15,662 bases of DNA from an uncultured Collinsella sp. (GCA_900550205.1 URRJ01000031.1:1-15662), one strand, 5' to 3'; positions 6,614 to 14,889 are shown, numbered from the stretch's first letter. Numbers and translations are program-made. Notes: generated by a model not told the origin, from the sequence alone.

Positions 6614-6669
6614 GCTACCCGCAAAACTCAGCACCATTGTGCCGTGAGACACTAAAGCGCCTACGTACA

Positions 6670-9495
6670 ATGGTTGTCGATAGTACGATTCGATTCAACG
6701 ACAGGATGGATGGCCCAAGCGTGAGTCTCGGCAGCAAACTATCCGATGCAAAGGTCTCCTTTGCGATATTCAAGCGCGACATTAAGCGACTACTTGTGAA
6801 CCCCGTCGCCTTGGTGGTTACCCTCGGCGTGTGCGTTATTCCCTCGCTGTATGCCTGGTACAACATCGTGGCAAACTGGGATCCGTACGGAAACACTCAG
6901 GGTATCAAGATTGCCATCGCCAACAACGATCAGGGCACCCAAAACGACCTGGTGGGTGAGCTCAACGCGGGTGATAAGGTCGTCGATCAGCTCAAGGAGA
7001 ACGATCAGTTGGGCTGGACCTTCGTCGATTCGGCGGCCGACGCCAAGGAGGGCGTCGAGAGCGGTGAGTACTATGCGGCCATCGTAATCCCCAAGAACTT
7101 CTCGGATAACCTGGACTCGATGCTCGACGGCAATTACCATCAGCCGAAGCTCACCTATTACGTCAACGAGAAAAAGAGCGCCATTGCGCCCAAGGTCACC
7201 GATACCGGTGCCAACACCATCGAGGAGCAGATCAACTCGGAGTTTGTCTCTACGGTGGGCGAGACCGTCGCGGGCATTGCCAAAGATGCTGGCATCGACC
7301 TTAAAGACAAGGCAACCCAGACCCAGGATTCGCTGGCGGGCTCGGTGTCCGAGGCGTCTGATGCCCTGGGCGAAGTACGTGATTCCATCGGCGACATGAA
7401 CACCGCCATCGACAAGACGAGCAGCTCGATTGCTTCGGCCGATGCTGCGTTGGCGGGCCTGCAGGGACAGGCGCCCTCGTTAACGCAGGCAATCGCTCAG
7501 GGTAATGATCTGCTGGGCGAAGCTCGCACCACGGCTGGCAAGTCCATCACCTCGCTCTCCAAGGCACTTTCGGAGGGCAGCATCGTGCTGAGTAAGACAT
7601 CGGCTTCTGCGAACGCCGCGATTGGCAAACTCGCCGGTACGGTTACGTCCACGACCACTCGAATCGACAACTCGCTCGAATCCCTTCAGGCGACGATTGA
7701 CCACAACAGCGCTGTCATCGAGCGCCTGCAGATTCTCGTTAACGATACGTCGACGGGATCGGAGAACGCCGATGCGCTCATCGCGTCGACCATCAATTCG
7801 CTTCGCGAGCAAAACCAGAAGCTGCAGAGCATTAAGGATGGCCTTTCTGCACAGTCGAGGGCCATGGCAAACGACGCTAAGGCAATCTCGAACGCGAGTA
7901 ACGCACTCGACACGGCAATTAAGACCGGTACGGCTAACCTCGGTCAGGCTCAGACCGATCTGGGGCAGAACGCGCTGCCGAAGGCTTCGAGCGCGCTTGA
8001 CTCCTTTGCCGCCGTTTCGGGCGATTTGACCGGCATTGTATCGGGTATGACCCCCACGATAGCGAGCGCGCGCGGCACGCTGGCGCAGCTCGACGCCACG
8101 CTCAAGCAGGCAAAGACCACGCTGTCCCAAACCGATGCCTCCCTTGCCAAGGTTCAGGACAAGCTCGCGACCGCCGCTAATGACATTGCGGCGATGCAGA
8201 CCTCTGAGTCTATGGGCGAGTTAGCCGACCTCATGGACGTCGACGTCAATGACGTGGCAGATTTCATGGCATCTCCGGTTGAGCTGACGTCCAAGTCAAT
8301 CTATCCGGTCAAGAGCTTTGGCTCGGGCATCGCGCCCTTCTACACCAATCTGGCGCTGTGGGTAGGCGGCTATGTGCTCATCGCTATCTACAAGCTCGAG
8401 GTCGACCGCGAGGGCATCGGTAGCTTTACGGCGCGTCAGGGCTACTTTGGCCGCTGGCTGCTGATGGTGATCCTGGGTGCGTTCCAGGCCATCATCGTTA
8501 CGGTGGGCGATTTGGTGATTGGCGTGCAGTGCGTCAACCCGCTGCTGTTCGTGCTGGGCGGCATCGCTATCTCGTTCACCTACGTCAACATCATCTATGC
8601 GCTGTCCACCACGTTTAAGCATATCGGCAAGGCTATCGGTGTCATTCTCGTTATCGTGCAGATTCCGGGTTCGTCGGGCATGTATCCCATCGAGATGATG
8701 CCCGGCTTCTTCCAATGGCTGCATCCGCTGCTGCCCTTCACCTATGGCATCAACCTGCTGCGCGAGACCGTCGGTGGCATGTATTCGTTCAACTACCTGT
8801 TCAACCTGTGCATCTTGGGCGTGTTCCTGATCGTGGCGCTCTTTATCGGTCTGCAGCTGCGCCCGTTGCTGCTCAACCTCAATCTGCTCTTTGATAAGCA
8901 GCTTTCCACGACGGGGCTCATGATCTGCGAGTCCAACGACCTGCCGCGCCAGCGCTATTCGCTGCGCACGGCCATGCGCGTCATGCTCGATTCCGATTCG
9001 TACCGTCGCGAGTTGCTCGATCATGCCGTGGCGTTTGAGCATCGCTACCCGTACTACATCAAGGGCGGTTTTGCCGCCGTGGTAGGCGTGCAGGTTCTGC
9101 TCTTTGTGCTTTCGACGGTGCTCGATATCGACAATAACGGCAAGATCATCCTGCTCGTTATCTGGATCATTTCGGTTATCGCCATCTGTGGCTGGCTCAT
9201 CAACATCGAGTACATCCGCGCGAGCCTCAATACCCAGATGCGCATCTCGGCGCTTTCGGATGAGGACCTGCGTCGCGAGATGCGCGAGCACACGGCCGCC
9301 ATTCCTGCTGCCCGTCGCATGTTTGGTCTCAACGCCAGCGAGCGGGGCACCAAGGACAGCGAACAGCCCACGAGCCGTCTGCCGCATACCGGTGCGCATC
9401 GTAAAGCTCATGATGCCGACGGCGTTGACAACGTAAACGGAAACGACGGGGACACCACCCCGCTTGGCAAGCACTCCAAAGGAGGTGAGGCATAA
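6670..9495 (+). CDS. YhgE/Pip-family membrane protein with extra C-terminal membrane pair
   Basis: From the ATG at 6670 the protein has 941 residues. After a short cytoplasmic lead, membrane segment 1 (about 43-62, VALVVTLGVCVIPSLYAWY) runs into the WDPYGNT motif that marks the YhgE/Pip N-terminal domain. A long outward-facing region follows (about 75-540), Ala/Ser-rich and predicted helical, a possible stalk. The C-terminal domain opens with KSIYPVKSFGSGIAPFYTN and has about six membrane segments (roughly 553-735), including PGSSGMYPIEMMP and LHPLLPFTYGINLLRE, the ABC-2-like core. Unlike its neighbour it continues with a cytoplasmic linker, two more membrane segments (about 798-850) and a charged tail. 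Relatives include the lactococcal phage receptor Pip and, more distantly, EsaA of type VII secretion; the biochemical role is unknown. The start is uncertain: TTG at 6637 and GTG at 6721 (the latter after GGATGG) are alternatives, and 6670 lacks a clear ribosome site. Confidence 0.88.
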   Translation: MVVDSTIRFNDRMDGPSVSLGSKLSDAKVSFAIFKRDIKRLLVNPVALVVTLGVCVIPSLYAWYNIVANWDPYGNTQGIKIAIANNDQGTQNDLVGELNAGDKVVDQLKENDQLGWTFVDSAADAKEGVESGEYYAAIVIPKNFSDNLDSMLDGNYHQPKLTYYVNEKKSAIAPKVTDTGANTIEEQINSEFVSTVGETVAGIAKDAGIDLKDKATQTQDSLAGSVSEASDALGEVRDSIGDMNTAIDKTSSSIASADAALAGLQGQAPSLTQAIAQGNDLLGEARTTAGKSITSLSKALSEGSIVLSKTSASANAAIGKLAGTVTSTTTRIDNSLESLQATIDHNSAVIERLQILVNDTSTGSENADALIASTINSLREQNQKLQSIKDGLSAQSRAMANDAKAISNASNALDTAIKTGTANLGQAQTDLGQNALPKASSALDSFAAVSGDLTGIVSGMTPTIASARGTLAQLDATLKQAKTTLSQTDASLAKVQDKLATAANDIAAMQTSESMGELADLMDVDVNDVADFMASPVELTSKSIYPVKSFGSGIAPFYTNLALWVGGYVLIAIYKLEVDREGIGSFTARQGYFGRWLLMVILGAFQAIIVTVGDLVIGVQCVNPLLFVLGGIAISFTYVNIIYALSTTFKHIGKAIGVILVIVQIPGSSGMYPIEMMPGFFQWLHPLLPFTYGINLLRETVGGMYSFNYLFNLCILGVFLIVALFIGLQLRPLLLNLNLLFDKQLSTTGLMICESNDLPRQRYSLRTAMRVMLDSDSYRRELLDHAVAFEHRYPYYIKGGFAAVVGVQVLLFVLSTVLDIDNNGKIILLVIWIISVIAICGWLINIEYIRASLNTQMRISALSDEDLRREMREHTAAIPAARRMFGLNASERGTKDSEQPTSRLPHTGAHRKAHDADGVDNVNGNDGDTTPLGKHSKGGEA

Positions 9496-11685
9496 ATGAA
9501 AAACATCCTGCACCTGTTTAAGCGCGATGTCCAAAACGTGTCTCGCTCCGTGATTGGCTTGATTGTCGTGATGGGTCTCATTATCGTGCCGTGCCTGTAC
9601 GCGTGGTTTAACATCGCCGGAAGCTGGGATCCGTATGGCAACACCGGCAATCTCAAGATCGCCGTGGTCAACACCGACGAGGGCTACGAGAGCGATCTGA
9701 TTCCCGTCGAGGTCAACGTGGGCGAAAACGTAACCTCCACCCTGCGCGGCAACGAGAACTTCGATTGGGTCGTCCTCAACGACCGCGATAAGGCGATTGA
9801 GGGCGTTAAGTCGGGCGCGTACTACGCTGCCGTCGTTATCCCTAAAACGTTTAGCGCCGACATGATGACGCTTTTCTCGACCGAGGTGAAGCACGCCGAT
9901 ATCGAGTTCTATGAGAACCAGAAGGCCAACGCCATCGCGCAGATCGTGACTGAAAAGGGTTCGAGCGCCGTCCAGAGTCAGGTCAACGAGACCTTTACCA
10001 AGACCATCACGACCATCGGCCTTAAGACCGTGTCCAGCCTGCTCGACTATATGAGCACCGACCAGGTGAGCAACTTTATCGCCAATCTGTCCTCGACGCT
10101 GGGCGATTCGGTCCAGGACCTGCAGGACGTTCAGGCCAGTGCAACGTCGCTTGCGGGCATTTTGAGTTCTACGTCCGATTCACTGACATCGGCGGGCGGC
10201 ATGCTCAAACAGTCCGGATCGACCGAGGAGTCGGTGAAGCAGCTCATGCAGCATGCCGAGAGCGGTATTGCCGATTCCGAGCAAGCGCTCAAGTCTGCCA
10301 GCGATGCGATCGATGCCGCTATTGATGGGAGCGCAGGTTCGTTCGATAACGTTTCTACCGAGCTCGCAAAGGCATTCGACGCTGCAAACAAGCATGTCAA
10401 TCTTACGGTGTCTCAGCTCAACGATGGTGCAGTGTCACTCAAGAACCGTGCCGACGAGATTGATGCCACGGCGAATGAGCTCCGTAGTCTTGCTGGCCAG
10501 GTGAGTAACGATAAGCTCAAGGCAGGGCTTGAGGACGCGGCTGCTGAGCTTGACAAAACCGCGACGGAGTACCGCAACAATGCCAATGAGCTGACGAACA
10601 TCGCGACGTCGCTCACGAAGAGCATGGCCGAGGTCAACAGCTCGCGTGCCGAGGTCGACCAGGCCATCGCCGATGCCAAGGCGGGTATCTCGGGTGCCAA
10701 GTCCGACTACGATTCTACGTTCTCGGTTAAGGCCAAAGAGCTCAAGAAGACCATTTCGGGCGTTCTGGATTCCCTGAACGGTATCTCGGGTGACCTAGAT
10801 AGCGCCGTGAGCGGTCTGACCGACGCCTCTGGTTCGCTCGCGAAGGGTCTCTCCAAGGCTGCAAGGCTCGTCAACAAGGCTTCCGATCAGCTGGGTGAGG
10901 CATCGGACAAGATTAGCGCGTTCAAGGACGAGCTCGACGGTGCCCTTATGTCGGACGATCTGGCCACGATCAAGACGATGATCGGCAACGACCCCGATGG
11001 CCTCGCCGTGTCGCTTTCCGGCCCTGTCGCACTCGACCGTAAGCCGGTCTATCCGATCCGCAACTACGGCTCGGCCATGGCGCCGTTCTACACGATTTTG
11101 TCGCTGTGGGTGGGCTCGATTGTTCTGGCGGCCATGATGAAGGTCTCGGTTGACGATGAGCTCATCAACGAACTCATTCCCGTGCGCTTGCACGAGATCT
11201 ACCTGGGCCGTTATCTGTTCTTTGGCGGTCTGGCCTTGCTGCAGGCAACGCTCGTGTGCGCGGGCGACATTCTGTTCTTTGGCATCCAGTGCGACAACCC
11301 CCTGCAGTTTGTGCTTGCCGGCTGGGTCGCGAGCCTCGTGTTCTCCAATATCGTCTACACGCTCACGGTATCGTTTGGAGATATCGGCAAGGCCCTCGCC
11401 GTCGTGCTGCTGGTCATGCAGGTCGGCGGTTCGGGCGGTACGTTCCCCATCGAGATGACCGGTCCCGTGTTCCAGGCGATCTACCCGTTCCTGCCGTTTA
11501 CTCACGGCATCAACGCCATGCACGCCGCCATGGCCGGTGCCTACCATATGGAGTACTGGATTGAGCTGGGTATCTTGGCGAGCTACCTGATTCCGTCGCT
11601 GGCCCTGGGCGTCGTCTTCCGCCGCCCGGTCATCAAAGCCAACGACTGGATCATCGAAAAGCTTGAAAGCACGAAACTTATTTAG
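9496..11685 (+). CDS. YhgE/Pip-family membrane protein, second paralogue
   Basis: This 729-residue protein has one N-terminal membrane segment (about 18-40, VIGLIVVMGLIIVPCLYAWF) followed by WDPYGNT (44-50). A helical, Ser/Ala/Asp-rich extracytoplasmic region spans about 60-510. A C-terminal membrane domain (about 525-715) starts at KPVYPIRNYGSAMAPFYT and contains GGSGGTFPIEM and PFLPFTHGINAMHAA. It matches the preceding protein at both ends, while the middle is similar only in style and length (about 475 residues each), so the two arose by duplication. Its ATG directly follows the TAA of the first gene, and GGAGG at 9481-9485 lies inside the end of that gene, so they are co-transcribed and probably made in matched amounts. 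A hetero-oligomer is an inference. A terminator follows at 11780. Confidence 0.9.
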   Translation: MKNILHLFKRDVQNVSRSVIGLIVVMGLIIVPCLYAWFNIAGSWDPYGNTGNLKIAVVNTDEGYESDLIPVEVNVGENVTSTLRGNENFDWVVLNDRDKAIEGVKSGAYYAAVVIPKTFSADMMTLFSTEVKHADIEFYENQKANAIAQIVTEKGSSAVQSQVNETFTKTITTIGLKTVSSLLDYMSTDQVSNFIANLSSTLGDSVQDLQDVQASATSLAGILSSTSDSLTSAGGMLKQSGSTEESVKQLMQHAESGIADSEQALKSASDAIDAAIDGSAGSFDNVSTELAKAFDAANKHVNLTVSQLNDGAVSLKNRADEIDATANELRSLAGQVSNDKLKAGLEDAAAELDKTATEYRNNANELTNIATSLTKSMAEVNSSRAEVDQAIADAKAGISGAKSDYDSTFSVKAKELKKTISGVLDSLNGISGDLDSAVSGLTDASGSLAKGLSKAARLVNKASDQLGEASDKISAFKDELDGALMSDDLATIKTMIGNDPDGLAVSLSGPVALDRKPVYPIRNYGSAMAPFYTILSLWVGSIVLAAMMKVSVDDELINELIPVRLHEIYLGRYLFFGGLALLQATLVCAGDILFFGIQCDNPLQFVLAGWVASLVFSNIVYTLTVSFGDIGKALAVVLLVMQVGGSGGTFPIEMTGPVFQAIYPFLPFTHGINAMHAAMAGAYHMEYWIELGILASYLIPSLALGVVFRRPVIKANDWIIEKLESTKLI

Positions 11686-11779
11686 TGCAACAGCGTGACA
11701 TCGACGAAACATCGAGGTTTACTCTGCCGACGCTTTAGTGGGCTGGATTGCGTGGGCTGCTTGGTTGTTGCTACAGTAG

Positions 11780-11818
11780 CGGGGCGTGCCGGGGGTCCGG
11801 TGCGCCCCGTTTTTATTT
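11780..11818 (+). terminator. Rho-independent terminator after the YhgE/Pip pair
   Basis: A 13-bp stem (11780-11792 with 11797-11809, including two G-T pairs) and a 4-base loop are followed by TTTTTATTT (11810-11818). It lies 95 bases after the stop of the second YhgE/Pip gene; the bases between (11686-11779) hold nothing recognisable. Confidence 0.88.
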
Positions 11819-11845
11819 GACCATGAGGCGGCACGCAGCCATACG
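11817..11845 (+). promoter_or_regulatory. Candidate promoter of the EamA gene
   Basis: TTGACC (11817-11822) is a good -35, and CATACG (11840-11845) stands 17 bases later as a poor -10. The TSS would be near 11852, giving a leader of about 35 bases with the GAGG ribosome site. The -35 begins in the T tract of the preceding terminator. Confidence 0.3.
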
Positions 11846-11885
11846 CGTGCGGACACCACGCCCAGATTGAGTGTGAGGATGTTCC

Positions 11886-12869
11886 ATGGCCCAATACGCT
11901 GCCAACGAAATCGAAAACATGCCCGATAGCCCTGTGGCCCGTGAGGATTTGGGCGCGGGCGGTATTCCCAGGGGCGCCGGCGCACGCTCCCCGCTGTTCT
12001 GGAAAGTTTTGCTACTTTCGGTGGCGGTCATCTGGGGCTACTCCTTTACCACTATGAAGGACGCACTCGGCACCATTCCGGTGTTCGAGCTGCTCTATGT
12101 ACGCTTTCTGCCTGCAGCGTTGGTCATGTTTGCCGTCTTCCACAAGCGCATCACTGCACATTTCAACGCTCGCAATCTGATCGTTGGCCTGAGTATGGGC
12201 GTGCTCATGTGGGCGGCCTATGCGTTGCAGACGGTCGGTCTGGCATATACTACGGCGGGCAAGAATGCTTTTTTGACGGGCACGTATTGCATCCTCGTGC
12301 CGTTCGCGAGCTATTTTCTGAGCGGAGAAAAACTCACCCGCTATAACCTGGGCGCGGCACTGCTGTGCTTGGCGGGCATTGGCTTGGTGGCGCTCGATAG
12401 CGTCGAGTTCAACATCGGTGACGTCATTACGCTGGCAGGCGCGGTCTTCTTCGCCATCCAGATGGCGGTGACCGCCAAGTACGGTCGCAAAATGGACATC
12501 AACGTTATCACGTTTTGGATGTTTGTGGGCAACGGCGTGCTGAGCCTGGTTTCGTCGCTGTTATTCGAGACCCAGGCGCCTCTGTCCGTGTGGACGCCGA
12601 ACTTTATCGGTGTGATGGCGTTTCTCTCGGTGGGCTGCACATGCGTGGCTCTGCTCATCCAAAACGTCGGCCTGGCGCATGTCCCGGCTTCGACGGGCTC
12701 ACTGCTCCTTTCGATGGAGTCGCCTTCGGGCGTGTTGTTTTCGGTGCTGCTGATGGGGGAGGCGCTCACCTCGCGCCTGCTCGCCGGCTTCGTGCTTATC
12801 TTCCTGTCGATTATCTTGAGTGAGACTCACTTCGATTTTTTGCGCAAAAAGCCGCGCCCGCAATTGTAA
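11886..12869 (+). CDS. EamA/DMT-superfamily transporter
   Basis: This 327-residue polytopic membrane protein has two EamA repeats, about residues 38-170 and 178-315, giving ten predicted membrane segments. VAVIWGYSFTTMKDAL (47-61) and the AYALQTVGLAYTTAGKNAFLTGTY stretch (111-134, in part) are typical of the first repeat, and NVGLAHVPASTGSLLLSMESP (in part) plus GEALTSRLLAGFVLI of the second. Family members move amino acids, nucleotides, sugars or drugs, often outwards; the substrate cannot be read from sequence. The first 36 residues are hydrophilic and longer than usual. The ATG has GTGAGG about eight bases upstream. It stands between two terminators and so appears to be a single-gene unit. 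Confidence 0.9.
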   Translation: MAQYAANEIENMPDSPVAREDLGAGGIPRGAGARSPLFWKVLLLSVAVIWGYSFTTMKDALGTIPVFELLYVRFLPAALVMFAVFHKRITAHFNARNLIVGLSMGVLMWAAYALQTVGLAYTTAGKNAFLTGTYCILVPFASYFLSGEKLTRYNLGAALLCLAGIGLVALDSVEFNIGDVITLAGAVFFAIQMAVTAKYGRKMDINVITFWMFVGNGVLSLVSSLLFETQAPLSVWTPNFIGVMAFLSVGCTCVALLIQNVGLAHVPASTGSLLLSMESPSGVLFSVLLMGEALTSRLLAGFVLIFLSIILSETHFDFLRKKPRPQL

Positions 12870-12881
12870 ACAACTTGTTGC

Positions 12882-12907
12882 GCCGCCCTCCCGGGGCGGC
12901 ATTTTTT
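12882..12907 (+). terminator. Rho-independent terminator after the EamA gene
   Basis: GCCGCCC (12882-12888) pairs with GGGCGGC (12894-12900) over a 5-base loop and is followed by A and six T (12902-12907). It lies 13 bases after the stop codon. Confidence 0.9.
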
Positions 12908-12933
12908 ATGCGTCGCCCTTAAAGTTGTACCTT

Positions 12934-12955
12934 GCACTTTATGCTATCAAAGTGC
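12934..12955. promoter_or_regulatory. Inverted repeat in the leader of the M20 hydrolase gene
   Basis: GCACTTT (12934-12940) and AAAGTGC (12949-12955) are perfect arms around ATGCTATC. It lies 30-50 bases before the start at 12986 and close to where a promoter must be, since a terminator ends at 12907. It could be a repressor operator or a small 5' hairpin. No convincing -35/-10 pair was found around it. Confidence 0.35.
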
Positions 12956-12985
12956 TTGCTGCAAAAACGTTACTGGAGGGCATCT

Positions 12986-14284
12986 ATGGCACCAGCTTTG
13001 TCCGATTTTCAACCGCAACCAGCGCCCAAGGCTACCGCAGCGGCGCAGGCCGCTATCGGTGACGGTCTTGTTGCAGAAGCTCAGACTTTTGCAGACGAGC
13101 TTGCTGTGTGGCGACACGATCTACACCAGATGCCCGAGCTGGGTAACAACCTTCCGCAGACGTCCGCCTTTATCCAGGCGCGTCTGGACGAGATGGATAT
13201 TCCCTATGCCGTGCTTGTCGACGGCTCCTGTGTCGTTGGCCTTATCGGTGCCGGCGCGGCAGCTGCTGCTCGGGGTAACGGTACGTGCACGGACAAGCAG
13301 GCCGGTACGGTCATCATGCTCCGCGGCGACATGGATGCCCTTCCCGTTGCCGAGGAATCCGGCGAGCCCTTTGCATCCACCAATGGCTGCATGCATGCTT
13401 GCGGTCACGATATGCACGCGACGGCGCTGCTTGGTGCGGCTCGTATGCTCAAAGCGCGCGAGGCAGAGCTTGTTGATGCCAACGCTACGGTTAAGTTGCT
13501 GTTCCAGCCGGGCGAGGAAACCTTTGAGGGTGCCCGCGCCGCCATCGCCGACGGTCTGCTGCAGAACCCGCGTCCTCAGGTCGCCTTTGCCATGCATGTC
13601 AATAGCCAGTCGCCGCTCGGCCTGGTGCTCTACGGCAGCCCGGCGCTTTCGGGCGTGTACGGTTTTCGTATCACGCTTCAGGGCAAGGGCGGCCATGGCT
13701 CGAGCCCCGAGATCTGCATCGACCCCATCACGGCCGGCGTCCATGTGCACCTGGCGCTCCAGGAGCTTATCGCCCGCGAGGTGCCGGCGGCCAAGGAAGT
13801 CGCGCTTACCGTTGGCAAGTTTGCCGGCGGCTTGGCGGCCAACGTCATCCCCGACACTTGTGTGCTCGAGGGAACGCTGCGTGGCTTCGACGTCGAGCTC
13901 ATGGAGCACCTCAAGACCCGCATCGCCGAGGTCGTCAAAGGTGTTGCCACGACCTATCGCACGCCGGCGACTATCGAGACGCTCTCGGATGTTCCCCCGC
14001 TCGTACTCGATGACGATATGACGCAGGCGTCGCTTGGCTACGTGGGCGCGGTGCTGCCCAAGGCCGCCTTCTTGCCGCTGTTCCACGCCATGGCGAGTGA
14101 GGACTTCGCGTTGATCTCTAGCGAGATCCCGAGTGCGTACTTTACCGTGGGCGCTGCCGTGACTGATACGGACGAGCATTTTGCTCAGCATCATCCCAAG
14201 GCACGTTTTAGCGATGCCGAGCTTCCCCTTGGCGCCGCGGCTTATGCCGCCGTCGCTTTGGGCTACATCGCCGACCACCGGTAG
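12986..14284 (+). CDS. M20-family amidohydrolase (M20D, N-acyl-amino-acid or hippurate hydrolase type)
   Basis: This 432-residue, probably cytoplasmic metal-dependent hydrolase cleaves an amide bond, typically in an N-acylated amino acid. Ordered marks: WRHDLHQMPELG (42-53); RGDMDALPV (113-121); the metal-ligand block HACGHDMHAT with C139 and H141 (138-147); QPGEETFEGA with E177/E178 (174-183); AMHV with H204 (202-205); the dimerisation domain around GKGGHGSSPE (233-242); and MASEDFA (369-375) followed by the C-terminal ligand candidate HHP (402-404). The ATG at 12986 is used because TGGAGGG lies five bases before it; an upstream in-frame TTG at 12932 would start inside the leader repeat. The gene probably shares a transcript with the broken MFS gene 40 bases downstream, which may once have imported its substrate. 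Which acyl-amino acid is used is unknown. Confidence 0.9.
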   Translation: MAPALSDFQPQPAPKATAAAQAAIGDGLVAEAQTFADELAVWRHDLHQMPELGNNLPQTSAFIQARLDEMDIPYAVLVDGSCVVGLIGAGAAAAARGNGTCTDKQAGTVIMLRGDMDALPVAEESGEPFASTNGCMHACGHDMHATALLGAARMLKAREAELVDANATVKLLFQPGEETFEGARAAIADGLLQNPRPQVAFAMHVNSQSPLGLVLYGSPALSGVYGFRITLQGKGGHGSSPEICIDPITAGVHVHLALQELIAREVPAAKEVALTVGKFAGGLAANVIPDTCVLEGTLRGFDVELMEHLKTRIAEVVKGVATTYRTPATIETLSDVPPLVLDDDMTQASLGYVGAVLPKAAFLPLFHAMASEDFALISSEIPSAYFTVGAAVTDTDEHFAQHHPKARFSDAELPLGAAAYAAVALGYIADHR

Positions 14285-14324
14285 CACCCAATCTTGCTAC
14301 TCGTTTGTTTAAAAAAGGAACAGT

Positions 14325-14745
14325 ATGTCCCAGCAACGTAAGTTCTTTCCCGGCTGGCTCGTGGTGGCCTCCGGCTTTGTGATCATGGCCACGTGCTACA
14401 CCATTTTCGTCAACTGCATGAGCCTGTTTCAGCCGCTCATCGTAAGCGACCTCGGGATTACGCTTGCGCAGTACAACATCTCCAATGCGATCTCCACCGT
14501 GGTGAGCGTTATCGGCTCACTTGTCATTGGCCATGTTGCCGATAAAGTAAGCGGCCGCGTTTTGGGTTCCCCTCACTGTAATCGCCACCTCTGCCGTTCT
14601 TGCCGGCATGAGCTTTGTCGGTGAGCTATGGCAGGTCTACGTGCTCTTTTCTGTTCGCTCCGTTCTGTCTGTGGCTGCCCTGGAAGCCGAATGGATGCTC
14701 GTACCATCATTCGGTTTCCAAGGCGGCCACGGGCCTACGAAATGA
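14325..14745 (+). pseudogene. MFS transporter, frameshifted and truncated
   Basis: The ATG at 14325 follows AAGGA by five bases and begins a normal MFS N terminus: membrane segment 1 (GWLVVASGFVIMATCYTIF), a periplasmic loop, segment 2 (ISTVVSVIGSLVIGHVADK) and the motif-A loop GHVADKVSGR. At 14562-14567 (TTGGGT) the frame breaks: the original frame goes to unrelated residues and stops near 14624. A frame one base later continues as VPLTVIATSAVLAGMSFVGE then LWQVYVLFSV, that is segments 3 and 4. A single extra G explains it. The restored frame still stops at 14743-14745, after about 140 codons of the usual 400 or so, and the stop TGA is the first three bases of the palindrome at 14743. So the gene is dead even without the frameshift. 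OFA/oxalate-formate-like MFS is the nearest impression, at low confidence. Confidence 0.8.
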
Positions 14746-14806
14746 TCCGTTTTCCTCCGTCCCCAGCAGATCATGTGACCCGAAGGGGACGGAGGAAAAG
14801 GGATCA
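14743..14806. repeat. REP-like palindrome with GGGGACGGAGG arms
   Basis: Two 22-base arms (14743-14764 and 14785-14806) are complementary except at one position (G14749 opposite G14800) around a 20-base loop. The inner end of each arm is CCTCCGTCCCC / GGGGACGGAGG. It has the size and layout of a REP-like element and shares GGGGAC at the arm with the repeat at 6438-6522, but the rest differs. No T tract follows, so it is not a standard terminator. Confidence 0.7.
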
Positions 14807-14812
14807 CAAATA

Positions 14813-14872
14813 GCGGCGGCGCATCTGGCCGAACGAGTCCCCATACCCTCGTTCGGTCAGACGCGCCGCCGC
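14813..14872. repeat. Long hairpin immediately upstream of hisS
   Basis: Arms of 25 bases (14813-14837 and 14848-14872) pair with one A-C mismatch and one G-T pair around a 10-base loop. The flanks CACAAA (14805-14810) and TTTGTG (14881-14886) can extend it past an internal loop. There is no T run of four or more. It may be the old 3' terminator of the MFS gene, a second mobile palindrome, or a structure that separates hisS from upstream transcription. No T-box features (specifier loop, T-box bulge sequence) were seen. Confidence 0.65.
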
Positions 14873-14889
14873 GTTGCTGCTTTGTGCCG

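Larger units (their letters stand above)
6263..6669. other. Divergent intergenic region between PTS regulator and YhgE/Pip genes
   Basis: No gene is supported in these 407 bases. Near the regulator there is an 18-base palindrome at 6325-6342 (GTTCCG, 6-base spacer, CGGAAC), a candidate operator. The middle contains the REP-like repeat at 6438-6522. The last 150 bases are AT-richer and hold the candidate YhgE promoter around 6578-6613. Short frames crossing the region have no recognisable content. Confidence 0.6.

Noticed and set aside
8296..9894. A 532-codon minus-strand frame opposite the two YhgE/Pip genes.
   Set aside because: Antisense to clear membrane-protein coding sequence, composed of His/Arg/Asp/Gln-rich text with no domain, and spans the junction of two real genes.
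13121..14287. A 388-codon minus-strand frame opposite the M20 hydrolase.
   Set aside because: Mirror of a well-supported gene, with no recognisable motif.
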